This document shows positions 58,596-64,000 of a DNA stretch of 64,000 nt, piece by piece. The stretch comes from Desulfococcus multivorans (GTDB lineage Bacteria; Desulfobacterota; Desulfobacteria; Desulfobacterales; Desulfococcaceae), in assembly GCF_001854245.1 (NCBI RefSeq), contig NZ_CP015381.1, positions 3,135,001-3,199,000 on the forward strand, in the 5' to 3' direction. The notes under the pieces were generated by a model. It had not been told where the DNA came from and did no database searches. It saw nothing but the letters and a program-made list of their open reading frames with translations. The first letter of the stretch is position 1; each line of letters begins with the position of its first letter. Position numbers and translations under genes: made by a program.

Positions 58596-60668
58596 ATGGA
58601 ACCCGCGTTGATCCCCCCGGCCAATTTTTCAGTTATGGGCATTCCGACGGTAATTTTTTCCGTCCTGATTCCCGTTGCCGGAGTGGCGCTGTTCGCCTAT
58701 ATCATGGCAAAACGGGCCGCCCCCCTTGTTTTTTCCAACCCCGATTTTCGCTTCGACCGCATTCCGGAACGCATCAAAGGTGTTCTCAAACTCTGGCTGG
58801 CCCAGTGGAAACAACCCAGGTACATGATGGCGGGCGTGATTCATATCATGCTGTTTGCCGGATTCATTATTTTATCCATCCGGTCGTCTTCCCTCGTCAT
58901 CATCGGCATACATGACGGTTTCGTCTTCCCGGGTCTGAAAGGTGCGTTGGGCCATGTTTACAATTTCCTCAAGGACTACGCAGCAACCATGGTGCTGATA
59001 GCGGCGCTGATGGCGGCTTACCGAAGAGCCGTCGTCAAACCCAAACGTTACGATGTGCCGGAAAAATATGGTAAGCCCCACACCGGGGAGGCACTTTTCG
59101 TTCTGGCCATGATTGCGGGATTGATGATCACCGAAAGCCTTTTCGAAGGCACGATGGCCGCCGCCGCCGTGAAAAAGGGACTCGAACCTGAATTTATCGC
59201 GCCGTTGACGCTGGCATGGCTTTTCAAGGTTTCCATGACCGCCCTGCCCGCCGGGGCACTCCAGGCAACCCATGTCATCGCCTATTATCTTCACGACATC
59301 ATTTTCTTCTCGTTTCTCTGTTTCCTGCCCATGGGAAAACATTTCCATGTCATCACCTCCCTTTTCAACGTTTATTTCATGAAATTGGACAAGGGCACGG
59401 TGAAGCCCGTGAAATGGGGCGTGGCCGATAACAAACTCGACGAACTCGAATCCTTCGGCGTCAAAAATTTCGAAGATTTCACATGGAAGCATATGCTCGA
59501 CTTCTACTCCTGCGCCGATTGCGGCCGCTGCTCGGACCAGTGTCCGGCCAATGCCGTCGGGCGTCCGCTATCCCCGCGCTTCATCAGCATCAAGGCCCGG
59601 GATTATGCCTTCAGCCACTACCCTCTGAGAGGGCCGCTGAAAGCCAGTGAACCCCTCATCGGCGGTATCTTCGAAGAGGACGAGATCTGGTCGTGCACCA
59701 CCTGCGGAGCCTGCGAGGAGGAATGCCCCCTCATGATCGAGTACATCGACAAGATGGTGGACCTCAGACGGGGTATGGTCGACGACGGGAATGTGCCCCA
59801 ATCCCTTCAGAAGCCCCTGAGCGCCATGGAAAAACGTGGCAATCCATGGGGCAAAATGGAAAAGAAGCGAGCCGAATGGGCCGTCAAGGACAAGGAGTTC
59901 AAAGCCGCATGTCCGGTAAAAGTTCTCGAGAACGGCGGCAGCGCCGAGACCCTCTTTTTTGTCGACTCCATCTCGTCTTATGACGACCGGATCATACAGA
60001 TCACGCAATCGGCGGCCCGTCTGCTCAATGCGGCCGCCGTCGACTTCGGCGTCCTGGGCAAACTCGAAAAGGACGCAGGCCACGAAGCCAGACGTTTCGG
60101 CGAAGAGATGCTCTTTCAGTCGCTCAAGGAGGAGAACACCGAGGCGATTCTGGCCTCTGGTGCACAGCGCATCGTCACGGCCGATCCCCATACCTACAAC
60201 GCCTTGAAGAAAGACTACAAGGGGCTTCCACCGGTCTATCACATCAGCGAATTCATTGCCGAGGCGATCCGATCCGGCAAGATCCGACTGAACGGCAACG
60301 GGGACCCCGGGAAGGTCTATACCTACCATGACCCCTGCTATCTGGGGCGTCATAACCACATGTACGATATTCCCCGGGACGTCCTGGATGCCATCCCCGG
60401 TATCCGACGGGTTGAGATGGAAAAATCCAGAGATCGCTCGTTCTGCTGCGGCGGCGGCGGGTTGATGCTCTTCTACGAACCCATCGAGGAGCAGCGGATG
60501 GGACAACTTCGGGTCGAAATGGCCAAGGCGGCCGGCGCCAACGTCATCGTCACCGCCTGTCCGTTCTGCATGGTCAATATGGAAGACGCCATTAAAACCA
60601 GCGGCCTGGAAGGCGAGATGGAAGCCATCGATCTGGTGGAACTGATCGACCGGCATCGGGCAGTCTGA
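58596..60668 (+). CDS. Membrane FeS oxidoreductase, ETF:quinone type
   Basis: Large (690 aa) membrane protein with five or six N-terminal helices of nitrate-reductase gamma type (to about residue 250), then two 4Fe-4S clusters, CADCGRCSDQCP (about 307) and CTTCGACEEECP (about 368), and two C-terminal CCG domains (HDPCYLGRHNHMY, FCCGGGGLML). Proteins of this plan next to etfBA are thought to carry beta-oxidation electrons from ETF to menaquinone. Start at ATG 58596; an AAGGAG lies rather far upstream. Confidence 0.9.
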   Translation: MEPALIPPANFSVMGIPTVIFSVLIPVAGVALFAYIMAKRAAPLVFSNPDFRFDRIPERIKGVLKLWLAQWKQPRYMMAGVIHIMLFAGFIILSIRSSSLVIIGIHDGFVFPGLKGALGHVYNFLKDYAATMVLIAALMAAYRRAVVKPKRYDVPEKYGKPHTGEALFVLAMIAGLMITESLFEGTMAAAAVKKGLEPEFIAPLTLAWLFKVSMTALPAGALQATHVIAYYLHDIIFFSFLCFLPMGKHFHVITSLFNVYFMKLDKGTVKPVKWGVADNKLDELESFGVKNFEDFTWKHMLDFYSCADCGRCSDQCPANAVGRPLSPRFISIKARDYAFSHYPLRGPLKASEPLIGGIFEEDEIWSCTTCGACEEECPLMIEYIDKMVDLRRGMVDDGNVPQSLQKPLSAMEKRGNPWGKMEKKRAEWAVKDKEFKAACPVKVLENGGSAETLFFVDSISSYDDRIIQITQSAARLLNAAAVDFGVLGKLEKDAGHEARRFGEEMLFQSLKEENTEAILASGAQRIVTADPHTYNALKKDYKGLPPVYHISEFIAEAIRSGKIRLNGNGDPGKVYTYHDPCYLGRHNHMYDIPRDVLDAIPGIRRVEMEKSRDRSFCCGGGGLMLFYEPIEEQRMGQLRVEMAKAAGANVIVTACPFCMVNMEDAIKTSGLEGEMEAIDLVELIDRHRAV

Positions 60669-60739
60669 GGCAGGACGAAAAGGGGTTTTTTGCAGAAAAA
60701 TCAATCGACATTAATCAACAACCCATCCAGGAGGACAAT

Positions 60740-61525
60740 ATGGAGATTCTGGTATGTGTGAAGAGGGTTCCCGACACCTCTGAGAACGAGATTCAAGTGA
60801 ACGGCAAGGGTACCGACATCGAGCGGGATGATCTGGTTTACTCGGTCAACGAGTGGGACAACTACGCGGTGGAAGAGGCGATCCAGATTCGTGACCGGGT
60901 CGGTGGAACGGTAACGGTGGTGACCGTAGGTGACGACGAATCCGAGGAGGTTCTGCGCCGGGAGATGGCCATGGGTGCGGACAACGGTATCCTGCTGTCG
61001 GATCCGGCGTTCGAAAGCGCCGACGGCCGTGGGATCGCGACGATTCTGAAGGCGGCGGTGGAGAAAGGGCGATACGATCTGATTCTGACCGGGGCCCAGG
61101 CCGACGACGGGGCCGGTCAGGTGGGCGGCATGCTGGCGGCGATGCTGGACGTGCCCTATGCGTCGCTGGTGAACGTCATCGAGATTCTGGACGACAAGAA
61201 GATCAAGGTGGGCCGGGAGATCGCAGGGGGCAACCAGGAGATGAACGAGATGACGCTGCCCTGCGTGCTTTCCATCCAGACGGGCATCAACGAACCCCGT
61301 TACGTGGGCATCCGCGGGATTCGGAAGGTCGCCTCGGTGGAGATTCCGACGATGGGCGCCGGGGACCTGGGGCTCGACCCCGCCGCAGTGGCGCCGAAGG
61401 TGAAGCGTCTCGACTACTTCGTGCCGGATATGGGCGAGGGTGCCGAGATGCTGACGGGCAGCACCGAGGAAATCATCGAGAAACTGATGGAACTCTTGAA
61501 AGCCAAAGGAGGGATTAAATCATGA
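60740..61525 (+). CDS. etfB: Electron transfer flavoprotein beta subunit
   Basis: AMP-binding small subunit (261 residues) of ETF. It begins MEILVCVKRVPDTSENEIQV, a standard EtfB start, and has GAQADDGAGQVGGMLAAML (about 125) and PCVLSIQTGINEPRY (about 175). It accepts electrons from acyl-CoA dehydrogenases. The stop overlaps etfA. AGGAGG ribosome-binding site. Confidence 0.96.
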   Translation: MEILVCVKRVPDTSENEIQVNGKGTDIERDDLVYSVNEWDNYAVEEAIQIRDRVGGTVTVVTVGDDESEEVLRREMAMGADNGILLSDPAFESADGRGIATILKAAVEKGRYDLILTGAQADDGAGQVGGMLAAMLDVPYASLVNVIEILDDKKIKVGREIAGGNQEMNEMTLPCVLSIQTGINEPRYVGIRGIRKVASVEIPTMGAGDLGLDPAAVAPKVKRLDYFVPDMGEGAEMLTGSTEEIIEKLMELLKAKGGIKS

Positions 61526-62496
61526 GCCGACAGGTTTTTGCATATATCATCCACAAGAACGGCAAACCCGACGACACGGCCCTGGAATTTGCAACCGCGG
61601 CCCGCAAGCTCGACCCGAACGCCGAGGTGATCGGCGTGGTGGTGGGATCGGGAGCGGATCTGGAGGCAGCCGCCGGTGAAGCGGCCAAATCCTATACATC
61701 GGTCTGGAAGATCGACAACGCCGCTCTGGCCTATCCCTTAGCCGACGGGGTCCGGAAGGCCCTGACGAGCGTTCTGCCCAGGGAGGCCGTGGTCCTGATC
61801 CCCCATGAACATTTCGGCCTCGATCTGGCTCCGGGGCTTGCGGTCAAGCTCGATTCGCCCTATCTGCCCGACGTTGTCGATTTTGCCGGGCTCGACGGCG
61901 ACACCCTCACGGCCGTCCGCCAGGAGTTTTCCGGCATGGTGAGCACCCACGTCGCCTGCGACATCGCCGCCGGGGCCGTCATCACCGTCCGGCCGGGGGC
62001 CTTTGCTCCTGACGAGAGTGCCGCCGCCGGGGGCACCATCACGGACAAGTCCGGGGACGTGGGCGATCTCGCCGCGGGACGCCGCTACCTGGAGACCCTC
62101 GTGGCCGAGGTGGGGGACGTGGACATCACCAAGTCCGAGATCCTCGTCTCCGTAGGCCGCGGGATCGAGGATCAGGACAACCTGGAGATCGTGAACGATC
62201 TGGCCAGGGCCATGGGGGCCGACGTCTCCTGCTCCCGTCCCATCGTGGACGCCAAATGGCTGGAAAAATCCCGTCAGGTCGGCACCTCCGGCCAGACCGT
62301 CAGCCCCAAGGTCTATCTGGCCTGCGGCATCAGCGGCTCGTTCCAGCACATGGGCGGCATCAAGGGCGCCCCTTTCATCGTCGCCATCAACAAGAATCCC
62401 AAGGCTCCCATCTTTCAGGTGGCCGACGTGGGCATCGTGGCCGACATCCTCGAATTCCTTCCCGAGCTGACGGAAGCCGTCGAGCAAGCCAAATAG
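61522..62496 (+). CDS. etfA: Electron transfer flavoprotein alpha subunit
   Basis: FAD-binding large subunit (324 residues). The C-terminal FAD signature is VGTSGQTVSPKVYLACGISGSFQHMGGIKGA (about 249-280) with INKNPKAPIFQVADVGIVAD. It overlaps etfB by four bases; both follow the FeS gene on one strand and are likely co-transcribed. A strong terminator follows. Confidence 0.96.
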   Translation: MSRQVFAYIIHKNGKPDDTALEFATAARKLDPNAEVIGVVVGSGADLEAAAGEAAKSYTSVWKIDNAALAYPLADGVRKALTSVLPREAVVLIPHEHFGLDLAPGLAVKLDSPYLPDVVDFAGLDGDTLTAVRQEFSGMVSTHVACDIAAGAVITVRPGAFAPDESAAAGGTITDKSGDVGDLAAGRRYLETLVAEVGDVDITKSEILVSVGRGIEDQDNLEIVNDLARAMGADVSCSRPIVDAKWLEKSRQVGTSGQTVSPKVYLACGISGSFQHMGGIKGAPFIVAINKNPKAPIFQVADVGIVADILEFLPELTEAVEQAK

Positions 62497-62542
62497 CGCC
62501 CTCTTTTACCTAGATCGTTTTACTTAGATCGATCGATTACGG

Positions 62543-62581
62543 AAGCGGCCTGCTTCTTCAAGAAGCAGGCCGCTTTTTTTT
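62543..62581 (+). terminator. Rho-independent terminator of the etf operon
   Basis: AAGCGGCCTGCTTCT (62543-62557) and AGAAGCAGGCCGCTT (62561-62575) form a perfect 15-bp stem with a three-base loop followed by a run of eight T. The clearest terminator in the window. Confidence 0.93.
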
Positions 62582-62658
62582 CAAGCGATCGCACAAAAGC
62601 GACGCAACAGCATAGCATTATGCCATCAATCCAATTCCCAGTATAAAGGAGCCTCTCG

Positions 62659-63927
62659 ATGTCAAGAAAGTCTTTCGGCCTTATCGTTCTGATTCTGATG
62701 ACTGCAGCGATGAGTATCACCGCCCCAGCGGCCTTATCCAAGGAGCCGGCATCGGTTCCGACCACCACCGTCAACATCAAAATTTCCGTCCCGGACCTGA
62801 AGATCCTCCTGACACCCCTGACCCAATCGGAACTCGCCGTGGAAGTCGACGCCTGGCAAAGGCTCGTGAAGGATAAGGTCACGGAGATCAGCAGATTGCA
62901 GATCCAGAGCAAAACCGTTGAAGGCGAGGAAAAGCAGAAGATCCTCGATCAACTGACCCGACTTCGGGAGGAGCGCACCGCTTTAATCGACCGATTTAAC
63001 GCCGTACTCCGGGAACTGAACGCCAAAGGCGGCGATGTCGCGACCTATGAAAAATATGTCAAGGCTGTTTCAGGCATCGACATCAGCAGTGATGACGCCC
63101 TCTCGAGCTGGTCGGCCGTTCGCGGATGGTTGATCTCCAAGGAAGGCGGCATCCGGTGGATATTCAACATCGTCAAATTCATCCTCATCCTCCTCGCTTT
63201 CATGATTATCGCCAACATCGTCGGCGCCATGGCCCGAAAATCCCTCACCAGAGCCAGTCTATCGGCACTGCTCAAGGACTTTATCGTCAACACAACCCAG
63301 AAGGTCGTTTTCATTCTCGGTTTGATCATCGCTCTCTCCATGCTCGAGGTCAATATCGGACCGCTTCTGGCCGGCCTCGGGGTTATCGGTTTCGTCGTTG
63401 GCTTCGCCCTTCAGAACACCCTTTCCAATTTCGCCGCAGGCTTCATGATTCTGCTTTACCGACCCTATGACATCGGCAACTTCGTGACGGCCGGCGGCGT
63501 CACCGGTACCGTCGATTCCATGAACCTGGTGTCGACCACGATCAAGACCCCGGACAACCAGAGTCTGATCGTCCCCAACGGCCAGATATGGGGGGATGTC
63601 ATCACCAACGTCACCGGGAACGCCACCCGGCGGGTGGATCTCGTTTTCGGGATCGGATACGACGATGATATCGCAAAGGCCCAGAAGGTTCTGGAGGATA
63701 TCGTCGACGGTCATAACCTGGTGCTCAAAAATCCCGCCTACGTCATCAAGGTTCATGAATTGGCGGATTCGTCGGTCAATTTCATCTGCCGTCCCTGGGT
63801 CAGAACCGGGGATTACTGGACGGTCTACTGGGATATCACTCGCGCCGTCAAGGAGCGCTTCGACGCCGAAGGCATCGGTATTCCATATCCCCAGCGGGAT
63901 GTTCATGTCTACCAAATGACGGAATAA
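62659..63927 (+). CDS. MscS-family mechanosensitive channel
   Basis: Small-conductance tension-gated channel of 422 residues. A signal peptide (about 1-28) is followed by a coiled-coil periplasmic region (about 55-115), membrane helices (about 165-195 and 205-235) and the pore helix GPLLAGLGVIGFVVGFALQNTLSNFAAGFMILLYRPYDIGNFV, the Gly/Ala-rich MscS signature (about 240-280). A beta domain and soluble C-terminus follow. The ribosome-binding site AAAGGAG is good. It protects against osmotic down-shock. Confidence 0.92.
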   Translation: MSRKSFGLIVLILMTAAMSITAPAALSKEPASVPTTTVNIKISVPDLKILLTPLTQSELAVEVDAWQRLVKDKVTEISRLQIQSKTVEGEEKQKILDQLTRLREERTALIDRFNAVLRELNAKGGDVATYEKYVKAVSGIDISSDDALSSWSAVRGWLISKEGGIRWIFNIVKFILILLAFMIIANIVGAMARKSLTRASLSALLKDFIVNTTQKVVFILGLIIALSMLEVNIGPLLAGLGVIGFVVGFALQNTLSNFAAGFMILLYRPYDIGNFVTAGGVTGTVDSMNLVSTTIKTPDNQSLIVPNGQIWGDVITNVTGNATRRVDLVFGIGYDDDIAKAQKVLEDIVDGHNLVLKNPAYVIKVHELADSSVNFICRPWVRTGDYWTVYWDITRAVKERFDAEGIGIPYPQRDVHVYQMTE

Positions 63928-64000
63928 CCCATTATAATGGATCATGACCTGAGAATGTGAGTGTTCGACGTCGTATCGGGCTTGTCATCGACTCCATGAT

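Overview
The window reads as chromosome of a Gram-negative, fatty-acid-oxidising sulfate reducer of the Desulfobacteraceae/Desulfococcus type (Desulfobacterota, the former deltaproteobacteria). The evidence is a dsrA-dsrB-dsrD-dsrN cluster for dissimilatory sulfite reduction, a complete set of beta-oxidation and electron-transfer-flavoprotein genes, iron-dependent alcohol dehydrogenases, and a division/cell-wall cluster with a meso-diaminopimelate-type MurE.

Region 1-7.9 kb (minus strand) is the division and cell-wall operon, in transcription order hupB-like, HIT protein, rsmH, ftsL, ftsI, murE, murF, mraY, mostly with 4-base or longer overlaps. No mraZ lies upstream. At 8.5-10.1 kb a DASS-type anion/dicarboxylate transporter follows.

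Region 10.83-27.90 kb is an integrative element of about 17 kb inserted in a tRNA-Gln(CTG) gene. A 92-bp near-perfect direct repeat (3' part of the tRNA plus its terminator) bounds it, with the intact tRNA at the right end. Inside, left to right: a tyrosine integrase with a clear sigma-70 promoter; small DNA-binding-type proteins; a P-loop DUF3987 protein and a CHC2/Toprim primase separated by a dense cluster of GTTGAC/GTCAAC hexamers; an unknown 113-aa gene; a second cluster of GTGAATC/GATTCAC repeats and a long structured non-coding stretch; an IS91-type element with its own tyrosine recombinase; a 96-aa HTH-like gene; a small secreted protein with four CX3C motifs; a Fic remnant; and a type I restriction-modification operon (HTH regulator-hsdR-hsdS-hsdM). 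Architecturally it resembles a P4-like satellite or integrative plasmid with its own replication module, carrying defence cargo.

Region 28-37.3 kb holds gltX (minus), rpmF, an unusual fatty-acid-synthesis set (acyl-CoA dehydrogenase, fabG, acpP, fabF, without plsX/fabH/fabD), then pdxST divergent from a MocR-type pdxR with an inverted repeat between them. Region 37.3-41.3 kb (minus) has an Old Yellow Enzyme-family oxidoreductase, a DUF3786 protein and an ADP-forming acyl-CoA synthetase.

Region 41.5-46.6 kb is dsrABD-dsrN with a strong promoter before dsrA, preceded by a TPR protein. Region 46.9-53.4 kb has a DapA-family lyase, a YkgJ-type cysteine-cluster protein, a PAS histidine kinase overlapping an iron alcohol dehydrogenase, a glutaredoxin-like protein, and a second iron alcohol dehydrogenase behind a sigma-54-like promoter. 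Region 53.6-62.5 kb is a fatty-acid-oxidation locus: a TetR regulator that appears to start on ATC, an acyl-CoA dehydrogenase, a fatty-acyl-CoA ligase, a membrane FeS ETF:quinone oxidoreductase-like protein, and etfBA. The same 20-bp near-palindrome, in opposite orientation, lies in the tetR promoter and just before the FeS gene, which ties them into one regulon. An MscS channel closes the window.

All family calls are from reading motifs and gene order; no database search was run.
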